A DNA stretch of 64,000 nt, taken from assembly GCA_916048095.2 (NCBI GenBank), contig OU696591.1, positions 1,675,001 through 1,739,000 of the forward strand, given 5' to 3'. The position numbers and the translations under genes were made by a program. Positions 13,353 through 22,998 of the stretch are shown here, piece after piece. Position 1 is the first letter of the stretch. Each line of letters starts with the position of its first letter. The stretch is from Sacculina carcini. Taxonomy: Eukaryota; Arthropoda; Thecostraca; Sacculinidae. The notes beneath the pieces were generated by a model. That model was not told where the DNA came from, did no database searches, and saw nothing but the letters and a program-made list of their open reading frames with translations.

Positions 13353-15245
13353 CAGAGGGAGAAGAATTGGGTTGCTGAGTTGCCTCAGGCGAGTCAAGTA
13401 CGTAATGAGTTGCCTCACATTTCGCTTGATTTTGTCATTTCTGATTTCACGATGAGCTTATGTACAGGCCGCATCGGACCACAATCCGATAGGATCGGGC
13501 CGCATCGGTGTGTGTGTGTGTGTGTGTGTGTGTTCTATGTCTGTTGTTGATGAATCTGTGCTGAGTTCTATGTCTGTTGTTGTTGCAGACGTTTAGGCCG
13601 ATTGCAAGCATTGCACGTCCTCCAGCGACAAAACCTGAACTTGACTTGAAGGTGAACGCCACAATGGCTAGTGCAGAGATTTTGGAGTTGGAAAGATAGC
13701 TGGAATGAATGTAGTCAAAGGTTAAAGGTCTCAAGTGACAGCTGCTACGCGGGAGCAAGCCGAAGCTTATGAACACACACAGGTGTGTCCCGTGCAGCTC
13801 GCTGCCACCGCAGAACCGACCATATCCACGCTATGACGCCACAAGGACGAAAGACGTATTAGAGAGAGCCACCTCCCCAGAATGCATGACACAACACATG
13901 ACTGATATCTGGTACCATTATTTACTGCTGGGAAGACAGGGGCAGGTGGATTATAAAATTCGTCCAAAGAAATTCCCCTCCGCCGGGATTTGAACCACGG
14001 TCCTCCCGCTTGTGAGGCGGGTGTGCTACTACTACACCACGCAGTCCAACAGGAAGTTGTAGCAAAAGTCGTCACACAAAAATCAGTATAAATCAAGCAA
14101 AAATTCACAAAAATACACAACAGAAAATAATTCATCTTAAAAAGTAAAAACTATAAAAGAAAATTTCGATGTCATTGTGTGCTTGGAATATATACTTGTC
14201 ACCTGATCTGTGTGTACGTCGCTGAAGAATAGAAGCGTAGATTGGCGGTGATATATTATTGTGTTCTGATATATGGCACTGGGAGACACGTCAGCGATCG
14301 TTGTATAATGTGGCTGCGCGGAACCGAGCTAATGATTTGAGCTTGTGATGTGTGCAAGTTTGGCATCAACGAAATCGGTAGATTTATTGCATTCTATTTG
14401 ATTTGTCATTTGGACTATATCGTAGATATAGTAATGGTGTAAGATATTTGTGACAGGTAGATGTTTTGTAGTATGTAGTGTAGATTGGAGAATAAGTGTG
14501 AAGACGATAGTGGTGGGTGAGTATTGTTGTTCTAGTCCAGTGGTTTCCAACCTTTTCTAGTTTTTGTTTTCATTTCGACATTTTGCATCGGTGTAACAAC
14601 ACCATATACATAGATATGAAAATTATATTTACACTGATCCTGCTATTACAAAAAATGGAATTATAATACAATATGTAATTTTTTCCCTGAATTTTGGCGA
14701 CACCCTCAAAAGATCTCATGGCACCCCTTGGTACCGCGGCACACCGGTTGGGAACCACTGATCTAGTGAGTGCCCTCTACGCGGCCTGATCTGCTAGTTC
14801 AGTGGTTCTTAAACTGGTGAGAAATGGAAGAGTTGTCAAGTGGGAAGCTAAAGGTCGAACAGAACAGGACAAATATGTGTGTTTTCATCAATTCAAATTC
14901 GTATTTTTGTTTCTAATCACCTTTTGGCATATACTTTGATGTAACAACTGAATTTACTGAATTTATCAGCGCTGTGTTGTGTGGAAAATGAAGAGACGGC
15001 TCATTAAGAAGTGAGTAATCAGTGAGAAAACAGATTGAGAACCACTGTGCTAGCTCATAGAGCCGGCTGGCGCAGGTTCAACGCACCTGCGCCATTATTC
15101 GTCGAATGGCCTCGGTGGGAGCGTCACGATAGTTGGCCGGGTCATGAGACAGAAGTTTGAGCGTGCGTGTGCTACCGTCCGGACAGTGGCACAACACGTC
15201 GGTGAATGTACCACCGCGATCAATCGAGAAACGATAACCAGCCAT
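2341..15245 (-). CDS. OPLAH: 5-oxoprolinase gene, 5' part (exons 1-3, runs off left edge)
   Basis: OPLAH hydrolyses 5-oxoproline to glutamate with ATP in the cytosolic gamma-glutamyl (glutathione) cycle. Three minus-strand exons join in frame: exon 1 15245-15087 (53 codons, starts [16 protein letters not shown]), exon 2 10219-10028 (64 codons, contains [14 protein letters not shown]), exon 3 2461-2341 (40 codons plus 1 nt, contains [13 protein letters not shown]). Splice sites follow GT-AG: donor GTGCGT after exon 1, acceptor ...GATCAG and donor GTAACC around exon 2, acceptor ...GTTAG and donor GTGTGT around exon 3. Joins 1-2 and 2-3 are phase 0. These blocks match, in order, the N-terminal hydantoinase A/oxoprolinase domain, which opens with the phosphate-binding DxGGTFTD motif. 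The family protein is about 1,290 residues, so about 157 residues are here and the rest lies left of the window. Introns of 4.9 and 7.6 kb are filled with repeats. Recognition of the family is firm; completeness of exon content between these three is inferred. Confidence 0.9.
2527..2760 (+). mobile_element. tRNA-derived SINE (Leu-like head)
   Basis: The first 70 bp read like a degenerate tRNA gene: an A-box-like GCAGTGGCTAAGACGC and a canonical B box GGTTCGATTCCC. They are followed by an unrelated GC-rich body to about 2760. The cloverleaf is imperfect and there is no tRNA 3' end, so it is a SINE and not a functional tRNA. A related, inverted copy is at 10505-10625. Confidence 0.6.
2880..6575. 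repeat. Dispersed array of GC-rich cores in AT-rich spacers
   Basis: At least twelve copies of a core close to CCCGCCCGTCGTGCGGAACA followed by ATTCA occur near 2895, 4173, 4345, 4920, 5085, 5427, 5608, 5897, 6013, 6199, 6338 and 6553. All are on the plus strand, separated by 120-600 bp of AT-rich DNA that itself shares motifs (TTTTCCCTCAACCCGCC, CTCATATTTAAA). This is a degenerate higher-order tandem repeat with the core under least divergence. No protein-coding frame is credible in this interval. Confidence 0.75.
6650..8130. repeat. Degenerate ~390-bp tandem repeat units
   Basis: Recurring blocks appear around 6760-6940, 7405-7770 and 7780-8130. Each contains variants of GACTTCAC-ACCGCC-TA, GCCTATCTTGTAGAA, AAAATTC...GATGGTATA, and GAGTAGATGGCAGAATATTGACC. 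The array is interrupted by the fold-back element at 6945-7397. No gene is seen. Confidence 0.6.
6945..7397. mobile_element. Fold-back element with ~155-bp inverted arms
   Basis: The left arm (6945-7112) and right arm (about 7245-7397) are inverted copies. Both contain CTACCGTTTTAGCCAACGAA, CATTTTGGCCAAAC, GTACATGTTGTGAGTGCATC and the inner motif CAGTGGCGTATCTAGT. The roughly 130-bp loop holds two runs of GGTTAGGTTAGGTTAGG. It is a non-autonomous DNA-transposon-like or fold-back element. The inner CAGTGGCGTATCTAG motif is also the terminus of MITEs at 46.4 and 47.9 kb. Confidence 0.85.
8233..8457 (+). mobile_element. MITE, CASTGGCGGATCCAGA family
   Basis: A 225-bp element with imperfect terminal inverted repeats CAGTGGCGGATCCAGA / CTCTGGATCCGCCAGTG. 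The interior has TTATGAGGAGTTGATG and G/C-rich homopolymers. Related copies are at 15292-15552, 15924-16158 (inverted), 44266-44527 and 45051-45264. Confidence 0.8.
8458..8640. repeat. (CATA/CACA)n microsatellite
   Basis: Irregular ACACATACATA-type repeat between two mobile elements. It resumes after the hAT element (9533-9575), which inserted into it. Confidence 0.85.
8644..9532. mobile_element. Non-autonomous hAT-type element, exact 8-bp TSD
   Basis: The ends CAGGGTTTG...CAAACCCTG are inverted. The 8-bp target duplication ATACATAC is perfect (8636-8643 and 9533-9540). The interior carries repeated GGTTTAAACCA and no transposase frame. The 8-bp duplication with CAGGG ends places it in the hAT superfamily. 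Confidence 0.88.
9690..10003 (+). mobile_element. tRNA-Val-derived SINE, copy 1
   Basis: Contains the B box GGTTCGAATCCCGG, then the body shared with the copies at 13.7, 16.8/18.4 and 56.2 kb (ATAATCCAACATC, CCAGATATCAGTCATG, TTCATAAGCTTCGGCTTCTTCCCG). It ends in a tandem tail CCTTTAACCTTTAACC. The tRNA head is eroded in this copy. Confidence 0.8.
10028..10219 (-). CDS. OPLAH: OPLAH exon 2
   Basis: The 192-bp exon encodes 64 residues of the hydantoinase/oxoprolinase N-terminal domain, with [14 protein letters not shown] and [10 protein letters not shown] as the clearest conserved blocks. Acceptor TTTGATCAG lies just above 10219 and donor GTAACC just below 10028. It is GC-rich (about 60 percent) compared with the surrounding intron. 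Confidence 0.9.
10505..10625 (-). mobile_element. tRNA-derived SINE fragment (Leu-like head)
   Basis: On the minus strand the segment opens GCGCGTTGGCTAAGGCGCTG (A-box region) and contains GGCTCGAATCC (B box) about 40 bp later, then GGCCCGGG. It is probably the same SINE type as 2527-2760. It lies in OPLAH intron 1. Confidence 0.55.
11406..13116 (-). pseudogene. Decayed GC-rich coding-like block, origin unknown
   Basis: About 1.7 kb of OPLAH intron 1 is clearly GC-richer than its surroundings and carries six medium frames on the minus strand in colinear order: 13116-12823, 12768-12469, 12408-12181, 12227-11952, 11913-11710 and 11669-11406. They are separated by stops or frame changes. The peptides are complex, not repeat-like, and look like pieces of one former protein of more than 500 residues. 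I do not recognise a family. An endogenous viral capsid-like gene or a retroelement ORF is possible. The right edge merges into a LINE 3' end on the plus strand. Confidence 0.4.
13100..13290 (+). mobile_element. L2-like LINE 3' end
   Basis: The segment ends with the stem-loop GAGCGCTTTTGAG...GAAAAGCGCGATATAAATG followed by a (TGAATGTAA)-type tail and a TG microsatellite. The GCGCTTTT/AAAAGCGC hairpin plus ATATAAATG is characteristic of L2-type LINE (and derived SINE) 3' termini. Confidence 0.65.
13718..14050 (-). mobile_element. tRNA-Val-derived SINE, copy 2 (best head)
   Basis: Read on the minus strand from 14050. The head is tRNA-like with A box TGGTGTAGTAGTAGC, an anticodon stem CCCGC/GCGGG around a CTCACAA loop (anticodon CAC, valine), and the B box GGTTCAAATCC. 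The 250-bp body follows and the element ends GGTCTCAAG... with AAAGGTTAAAGG-type tail sequence at 13718. It is not a functional tRNA because the 3' stem and terminus are missing. Confidence 0.82.
14538..14760. mobile_element. hAT MITE (CAGTGGTTTCCAACC), copy 1
   Basis: The ends CAGTGGTTTCCAACC / GGTTGGGAACCACTG are inverted. The flanking 8-mers TTCTAGTC and ATCTAGTG share the core TCTAGT. It has no coding capacity. A sister element begins 39 bp away. Confidence 0.8.
14800..15047. mobile_element. hAT MITE (CAGTGGTTCTTAAAC), copy 2
   Basis: The ends CAGTGGTTCTTAAAC / TTGAGAACCACTG are inverted. The 8-bp target duplications TGCTAGTT and TGCTAGCT differ by one base. It is inserted about 40 bp downstream of OPLAH exon 1A on the transcribed strand, within intron 1. 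Confidence 0.82.
15087..15245 (-). CDS. OPLAH: OPLAH exon 1, intact copy (1A)
   Basis: Start codon at 15245-15243. It encodes 53 residues, including the intact DRGGTFTD motif at residues 9-16 and the block [16 protein letters not shown]. The exon ends CAG at 15087 followed by the donor GTGCGT. It is preferred over the copy at 20.5-20.65 kb as the functional first exon, because it keeps both the arginine of the motif and a splice donor that joins in phase with exon 2. Confidence 0.88.
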
Positions 15246-15291
15246 TTGGCGCTAGCGAGCGATTTCAGTCAACACCTACAAACGCACACAC

Positions 15292-15552
15292 ACCGTAGCG
15301 GATACAGAGTGTAATTTTTTGAAGACCTTAGCTATGTATGAGTGACTAGGTATCGTGTGAAACTCATGAATTGGGGCATTTTTCAATTATATACACACAT
15401 TTACACATACAATAATGTACGAATATGCTTTGCAATAATGCTTATATTAACAAATTCTACCTTATTTAATGAACCTCTAAGTTATGAGGAGTTGATGGAA
15501 ACATTTGGGGGAGGGTTCCGCCCCCCTCAACCCCCCTCTGGATCAGCCAGTA
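15292..15552 (+). mobile_element. MITE, CASTGGCGGATCCAGA family (in OPLAH 5' region)
   Basis: A diverged copy (CCGTAGCGGATACAGAG...CTCTGGATCAGCCAGT) located 50 bp upstream of the OPLAH exon 1A start codon. It therefore sits in the promoter or 5' UTR. Confidence 0.72.
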
Positions 15553-15557
15553 CTTAT

Positions 15558-15588
<31 letters not shown>

Positions 15589-15923
15589 AACAAACACAAG
15601 CAAATACACACACGTACATCATCATAGATGCATGTAGTTTCAATAAACATGATAAAAAGGAAAAAATCTATTCCGAAGCAAAGAAAACGTACAAAAGATC
15701 AAAAATGATAAAATAATTCTGGCATGCGTAAACGTACTCACACACACGCACACACACACACACAGACACAATACAGTTAACACGGTGGACTTACCCGCAA
15801 GAATCACAGTGCCTCGTTCAATCCCAACTACGCAATGCCGCAATAAGCACGGTCGCACGCGCTGACAGAACACACCTTACACCAAGAATCCATGCACACA
15901 CACACACACACACACAGACACTC

Positions 15924-16158
15924 ACTGGCGGATCCAGAGGGAGGTTCAGGAGGTTGAAGCCCCCCGGAATGTTTCCATCAACTCCTCATAACCAAGAGGT
16001 TCACTAAAAGACGACAAGGGAAAAATATGTTTCTGTAGAATTTGTTGATATAAGCATGATCGTAAAGACGTTGCATAATGATGCATGCACATGACTGATC
16101 GCCCCCAAATTAATTCAGCCCCTCCTCCCAAAAATGCACTCTGGGTCCGCCCCTGCCT
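15924..16158 (-). mobile_element. MITE, CASTGGCGGATCCAGA family, inverted copy
   Basis: Reverse orientation relative to 8233-8457: it starts CACTGGCGGATCCAGAGG and ends CACTCTGGGTCCGCCCCTG. Confidence 0.75.
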
Positions 16159-16231
16159 CCACACCCTCTCACAACGCATTAACACACACTACACACTGGC
16201 ACGCTTGTGTGGTATATCATTTTTTGCATGA

Positions 16232-16263
<32 letters not shown>

Positions 16264-16867
16264 CATTTGAGTGCATTTATGGCATGCATTGTCCGGCGCG
16301 TGCCTTCCTGGAAGCGTGCAATGCAACCTGCCAGTGCTTGCAACGTGATCTGATGTTGACAGCTCTGATGACATGAGCCATATCAGATGTCCAGTATTGT
16401 CCTGGTAGATTCCACACCAGCATCGGGGTGCGAAGTGTTTGTGTGTCATTTCGTGTAATGTTTTCGTTCTCAATATAGTGTCCACATCCAATGAGCTGTT
16501 ATCCTTTATGAGCTATTACCACACGTGCAAACAGGCATTTACATACACCTCGCTGCACCATTGCAACATGCATACAGACGTATAAACGAGCATTACAGCG
16601 CATCCGACATAAAAATAACCAGAGCCAAACACACAAACACACACACACACAGTAATCTCAGTTCACGCTCACATACACACACACGCACAAACGAAAGTCC
16701 GATACGTGAGGTGATTTCACAACAAGCCCTCGATATACAGGCTTACAGGTAAATAAAATTAATGGTAATTTAGTTAAAGGCCTCTAAGACCATAATTTAG
16801 TTCAAGGTTAAAGGCCTCGAAGTGGCAGCTGCTACACGGGAAGAAGCTTATGAACACACAGGTGTGA

Positions 16868-18410
16868 CAAGAGATGCGACCTAAATAAACGATGGGTTTT
16901 TTTAAACGTTTTTCCAAAAAAAACTCCACCAAAAAAACACGTTTTTTTGGCGTTTTTTCAAGTCATGCAAATAATTCAAATTATGGAAATGGTATATTTG
17001 GGATTTTAAATGAATTATTGTTTATAAACATATAAGTTATGTATGCTATTAAACCCTGCGGTCAGGGGATAAGAATACTGCCGCCGTAACCGCTGTGTGT
17101 CGTGTAAGAGGCGACTAAAAGCCGATCATCTGCTTATTCCCCCCTGTACTGCCACAACAAGGGGGGAGCGATAATCCAACAAGGTTGGAACCTCCTTGGA
17201 TTAATGCAGCTGTCTTCTGTCCTATCCTTCTCCCCCGAACTAAAAAAAATGTATGCTATTAGTGACCATATCAAATTGAATTATCATTAAATATGCACAA
17301 TATAATTGTTATAATGTGTCTGAAAGCCCTAATATCATTGTTTGCACGGTACTGTGCGACACTTCTATGTACAGTACAGTTTTGCATTCAATTATTGAGT
17401 TTATCATTGTGTAAGAAAGCAGGGTTTGAGAACCATTTTTATGCTGAAATCTGAAACTGTTTAAAAAAATAACAGGTGGCATAATTTTTCATTATTTTTT
17501 ACAGAAAAACGGGCAATATTTTCGTGTAGGAAAAAAAACACTGAGGAAATATATTTAATGTACAAAAATGTATTTGAACACAAATAACTACATCAAAGAA
17601 ACCATCATCCATAAAACCAGTTCTAAAAACAGGTTATTAATAAAAAACCAATAAATTTGGTTCAACTTTCCTTGATCTGCCGCCAATTTTCGTCTAAACC
17701 TCTACATTTATGAAAAACGTCTTTCAAAAAAATTGATTTTGAAAGAAACCGTGGTATAAAAAACAGTTTAAATCAAGTGGTTTAACCAGCCGCTTATACC
17801 AGCAGGCTACTTGCTATACAAAAGGTATTTGAATGTACATCAATCAAATCTATCTTCCATAGAGACTGTTCTAGAAAGCATTGTTTCATTGAAAAAGCGT
17901 TAGTTTAAATAGACGTTTGTCAAAAAACACTTGACCAACCAATTAACTTGTCTTGTTCTTTTGTCAACATTTTCTGAATCTGTACATTAATAAAACGAAT
18001 TAAAAACCAGTTTAAAAAACATCATTTCATTTTTTCATAAAAAACATGGTTTCTTTAAAAAAAACACACGATTACTCAATGAATTTGATTCGTTCTGCTG
18101 ACAAATTATTTCAAATATCGACATCATTAAGCATAAAAAACATGGGATTTCTCAATGGAAAAACCTAAACCACCGGATCCGGATGCACTTTCAAACAGTC
18201 TACGGGATATTTATTGATAAATATTTTGGTCGTCTACACTATTATCAAATTATTTTTGAAATAAGACACGTAAAGTTGTACAAAACGTCAATTAAGCTCA
18301 TTTATATGTACTAAAATCCAACATCCGATGAAAAGTGGGGCTAATTCGAAAAAACAAAAAAACATGTTTTTTGCAAAAAACGCACAAAAAAGGGTTTTTT
18401 GCATCTCTAG
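16868..18410. mobile_element. hAT-like non-autonomous element inside the SINE
   Basis: The ends carry inverted AGAGATGC / GCATCTCT. The flanks AGGTGTGA and AGGTTTGT each differ by one base from the uninterrupted SINE sequence AGGTGTGT, consistent with an aged 8-bp target duplication. The interior is AT-rich with runs of GTTTTTT and AAAAACC; no transposase frame. It contains a further retroposon at 17052-17248. Confidence 0.72.
17052..17248 (+). mobile_element. SINE-like retroposon with poly(A) and 13-bp TSD
   Basis: A 197-bp GC-richer sequence ending CCCCCGAACTAAAAAAA. It is flanked by perfect 13-bp direct repeats ATGTATGCTATTA (17039-17051 and 17249-17261). The long duplication and A-tail are hallmarks of LINE-mediated retroposition. 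The body has AGAGGCGACTAAAAGCC and a GGGGGG/CCCCCC hairpin; no tRNA boxes recognised. Confidence 0.82.
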
Positions 18411-18744
18411 GTTTGTCCCGTGTAGCTCGCTATCATCGCAGAGCCGACCCTCTCCACGCTATGGCGGGAGGACGAAAGGACAGAAGACGTATTAGAGAGG
18501 GCCACCTCCCCAGAATGCATGACACAACACATGACTGATATCTGGTACCATCATTTACTGCTGGGTGGACAGGTGCTGTTGGATTATAGAATTCGCCCAA
18601 TGAAATTCTCCTCCGCCGGGATTCGAGCCACGGACCTCCCGCTAGTGAAGCGGGTGTGCTAACCACTACATCACGGAGTCCAACAGTTTGAGAAGAGAGA
18701 GGTTATTTGTTCCCAATAAACTCTCCTTGTTGAACGGTAGGAAC

Positions 18745-18905
18745 GGTCTCCTATTGCCAAAATCCTACAGGAGCCGGGCCTGTGGTGTTCACCACAGGCC
18801 CTGTCGAGACGGGTGGAACGGACGCTGGCCCGTCTCAGACTGGGCCACACGGCACTCACACATCGCCATCTCCTGCGTTGTGTGGTGGGCTGGTAGAGCG
18901 CGTCG
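18745..18905 (+). mobile_element. Fragment of a second LINE RNase H tail
   Basis: On the plus strand this stretch encodes LARLRLGHTALTHRHLL, the conserved segment that follows RNase H in Jockey/R1-type LINEs. It is opposite in orientation to the neighbouring LINE. The flanking 18685-18745 segment repeats sequence found again at 19040-19100 (around TTATTTGTTCCCAATAAA), so this fragment separates two copies of the other element's 3' part. Confidence 0.55.
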
Positions 18906-18989
18906 GCCGATTCCGACCACTTTGCGCTGCATAGTAAAATGAAACGATAAAAGAAAGGTTAAAATGGCGATATGTGAAAGTGATCCTGA

Positions 18990-20499
18990 AAGTTTCCTCA
19001 CAGTTAGTCGGCTATACCTGCTCGGAAAACAAAATCAACGGGGCGTTTGAGAAAAGAGGGGTTATTTGTTCCCAATAAACCCTCCTTGTTGAATGGTAGG
19101 CTGCTACTGCGGCAATACCTGCGTAATGGCTCGCGATGCTCGGCATAACGTGTACAGTCTAGAAGTGCATGATCAATGAATAGGACGGCATTGCAATATG
19201 AACAGTGGGGAGGTGGAGTGTGTTGCATTATGTACCCGTGAGTCAATCTGGAGTGACCGAGACGAAGTCTTGTCAGTATGACCTCCGTTCCTCGAGGTAA
19301 AGAACTCACTGCTGACCAGGGACCTATATCTCCAGTAACATCGCCCAGCTTGAATTGATGCCGTTTCTGTGGCCAATCCCTCTTAACAAACGCTCGGGTG
19401 TGATTATCTACTAACAAATTTGTTAGGATCTTATTCAAAGGATACGGCTGTACCTCGTCCTCACCCAGAGCACGCTTGGATTCGGCATCAGCCACCTCGT
19501 TACCGGTAATACCACGGTGAGCCGGTACCCACACCAACTCACAAATTTTGCCAGATGTCACAATGTGTCTAAAAATATATAAAATACGATGATGAATGAA
19601 ATCAGGTGATGAGGGATGTGATAAATGCTTGAGTCCCGACTTGCAATCCGAAATGAAAAAACTTTGGTATAATAATGAATCTCGACGTATTCAAAGGCTT
19701 TAGAGATGGCGTACATTTCGGCGTGGAAGGTTGTGGCGTAGGAAGACAGGCGGTAGCTGAAAACTTCCTGGTACCCATGAAGCCAGTGCCTTACCACCAC
19801 CGCACATCCCACCTTGTCCTCTCGTTTGAATCCATCGGTGTAAATATGAACGTACCCACTGTTGTTATGGCAAAATTCTGCGAACCGGTCCTGAACCTCG
19901 TAATCAGTTATTGACTCAGATTTCGCTGTGAATAGACATCTGGTCACAGGAGTACGCATTGCCCATGGTGCAGGTAAAGGGTACGAACATATTTGCATCT
20001 CATTTGGCACCGATACACCTATCTCAACCGATTTAGCTAAGACCCTTCTCGAAAAAGTAGAAGTCCAGTATACGATGTCTCTTGGTGTGCTGATTGGATG
20101 GAATGGGATTGAAATATAAAATCGATCGACTAAAACTATTCGCACGGATAAAATTTTTAAAAGCATATCGTAACATGAGTTTTGTTCTCCGTACGTCCAG
20201 TGCCGGGATGCCTGTGTATGCGCGCATGGCCTCGACTGGTGAGGACCTGAAAGCACCGGAGATCAATCGGAGACCTTCGTTTTGAATGGTCTCCAACTGG
20301 TTCAGACTCGACGGGCTTGCGGAGGAGTACACCTGCACACCATAATATATGACGGGTAATACCAGAGCCTTATAGACTTTTTCCAGCAAAGATGTGCTAC
20401 CGCCAGCGTAGCGAGTACCCGCAACGACTCTAATTACATTGAGCATCTTGTCTAAAGTGACACCTATGAGACCCAAGAACGTGTGAAACTGGGTGTAGG
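18990..20499 (-). mobile_element. Decayed non-LTR retrotransposon (RT C-terminus, RNase H, tail)
   Basis: Three overlapping minus-strand frames (20476-20033, 20256-19558, 19561-19004) form the end of one LINE ORF2 of Jockey/I-like type with at least two frameshifts. The first holds the region after the RT palm (GVTLDKMLNVIRVV, then LVLPVIYYGVQVYSS). The second has the RNase H opening VHIYTDGFKREDKVGCAVV and the glutamate segment FHAEMYAISKAFEY. The third has VWVPAHRGITGNEVAD (last RNase H motif) and LTRLRLGHSRLTHGYIM followed by a C-x2-C...H...C finger. The 5' truncation falls inside OPLAH exon 1B. It is dead by frameshift. Confidence 0.85.
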
Positions 20500-20652
20500 C
20501 ATTATTCGTCGAATGGCCTCGGTGGGAGCGTCACGATAGTTGGCCGGGTCATGAGAGAGAAGTTTGAGCGTGCGTGTGCTACCGTCCGGACACCGGCACA
20601 ACACGTCGGTGAATGTACCACCGCAATCAATCGAGAAGCTATAACCAGCCAT
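20500..20652 (-). pseudogene. Duplicated OPLAH exon 1 (1B), truncated by a LINE
   Basis: A second copy of OPLAH exon 1 starts at 20652-20650. It matches copy 1A almost throughout but reads DCGGTFTD instead of DRGGTFTD. After the ATAATG shared with copy 1A at its 3' end, the sequence switches at 20499/20500 directly into a 5'-truncated non-LTR retrotransposon in the same orientation, so the last two codons and the splice donor are lost. Flanking 5' sequence is also shared with 1A: the tract around AAAGTCCGATACGTGAG occurs at both 16.70 and 20.80 kb. The duplication therefore covered exon plus promoter region. It could still act as an alternative promoter, but it cannot splice normally. Confidence 0.85.
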
Positions 20653-20969
20653 TCACCGCAAACGAGCGATTCCAGCACAAACTTACAAATGCGCACGCAC
20701 ATACAAACACACACAAGCACAAGCAAATACGCACACGTGCACAACCATAGACAAACGCTGACAGAAATCACAAAGCACGCTCACATACACACACACACTA
20801 AAGTCCGATACGTGAGTTGATTTGAAACATGATCTCGTGAGGTGAATTCAAGCAGAAAAAGCAGATTAATACTAAAAGCAGAAAACAGTGAAGCTGGTAA
20901 AACGCAAAACGAATCCCTGATATGCAGACCTACGGACAAATAAAAATATAGTTGTATTCAAGTAATTTA

Positions 20970-22033
20970 GTGAATACAAGAAAAAGCGGGCGAAAACTAC
21001 CAGCGCATGAGAAAATCCTTCAATTTTGTATTTGTTGCGTTGCACTCGTCTGTTTGAGCGGCACTAAATACAATATATGAGACAGGTGAAAAGACTGAAA
21101 AAATTACGCTGTGAAGCCAACTTGAGGTTGAGAATGTGGCTATTTTCTTGGAATTATACTTTAAAATCGTCATTTGATAAACGTTCAAATGTACATCCTT
21201 CCGAACAACTTGAATAAAATACGTGCCATATTCTTGTGAAGTCTCAATTATTACTAGAATTGTCAGTATTCCTGATTTTTTACTTTAGTTTCGAGACAAA
21301 ATACTACAAGAAGTTTCAAAACTCTGCTTGAAGATACTGCAGCTTAAAACGAAGCTGCCTAATCATATGGTAATAAATGGACTGTTTTGGACAAAAATCA
21401 AGTAAGTTAAAAAATTGAACCCACATACCAGGAGACAAACAATACTCGACAAATTATAACTTGAGTGTCATATATTCAACATGAGTTCCAACATGCATTG
21501 CATTCTGCCCTCATATAGACAGCAGACATAATTGAAATCACAAAAAAAACACGTGATCAATTGAACAAAAGCAGAAACTACAGTTTCACACGCTGAGAAA
21601 ACCCTCTCACAAAATTCACAACTATTTTATATTCGCCAGAGCTCAAAACCCACAGTCGTCCCATAAGATAACATAACAAGGACTAACTTGCCCTCAAAAT
21701 CCTACCCCAATTAATTCAATAAATGCCTTAAACGCTGTCTTGTCTAACATGTTCAACGATATCTCACACACAACCCGCTGTTCGCCAAACTGCAGCCGAT
21801 AGCACGAGCAGGTTTGGCTGGAGAAACAAAAAAAACTGACCAAGATCAGGTTCGAACCGCCAACCCCAAGTGTAACAAATTTGCGCCTATATACAGGTTT
21901 TCTACTCAAATTCCGTGATTGAGAACATTGTATGCTATTGTACAATGAGCTCACACAAATTTCAACACAGACATAACCAAACCTACAAACACACACACAC
22001 ACACACACACATACACACACACACATACACACA

Positions 22034-22096
<63 letters not shown>

Positions 22097-22862
22097 AGAA
22101 CAAACACATTTACACAGTTTCACAGATACAAATTTTTCCAACGGCACAAATGTACCCCGTGTCTAGTATAATTATACTAACCGCAAGCAAAACTCTACGG
22201 CAGCGCCGAGCGGTCCATATATTGACTTCAATTGCTCTCGGTTCCAATAAACACAAACAAACACACACACACACACACATACACGCCCACACGTAGCCAT
22301 ATCAATAGTCTAACACACACACACGAGTAATAATATTGCACACAGACATACATAAACGTGGGCACAACACAAGATAGAGTGAAGTAAGCAGGAAATGGGG
22401 CAAAATTGCGCTAGGAAACTGAAGAAATAATCTAAGGGGAGCACATACGGTGTCAAGGTAGATGGAAGCAATAGATGGGGGAAATCAAACGACCCTTTAG
22501 ACAAGAACTGTTGTAGAAGCAAAGTTGAGAACATTTAATATGGGTTTTCGATGATCGGGACAATTATTCCGGATAGAGAAAACATAACTATTTTACAACA
22601 ACAAAAAACAAGAAAAACGAAAGCCAGAAATAAATGAGACATAAATCCAACAGCTAACACACACATACACACATACATACACATATAAACAAACACACAC
22701 ACACACACACAGAGATTTTGGTAAAATAAATGGCAGCAAATGGACAAAAGCAGATACCAAAAAAAGACCAAAAAAGACCCAAACCAAAGTTGTCCGGTAG
22801 AAACCTCCAAGAATTATATGCATCCATAGAGCAATCACACGTACACACACACACACGTACAC

Positions 22863-22893
<31 letters not shown>

Positions 22894-22952
22894 AACACAA
22901 ACACACTTGTACCCCTCGAATATATTCATGCATGCAGATTCGCACATGTGTA

Positions 22953-22998
<46 letters not shown>

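Larger units (their letters stand above)
16796..18683 (-). mobile_element. tRNA-Val-derived SINE, copy 3, split by a hAT insertion
   Basis: The tail and 3' body lie at 16796-16867; the rest of the body and the tRNA-like head (B box GGCTCGAATCC, anticodon region TTCACTA) lie at 18411-18683. The break falls inside ACACAGGTGTGTCCCG, where the 1.54-kb element 16868-18410 is inserted. Confidence 0.82.

Noticed and set aside
13984-14050. Possible functional tRNA-Val (CAC)
   Set aside because: The anticodon arm is convincing, but the sequence runs into a 250-bp SINE body repeated at three other sites and lacks a proper 3' stem.
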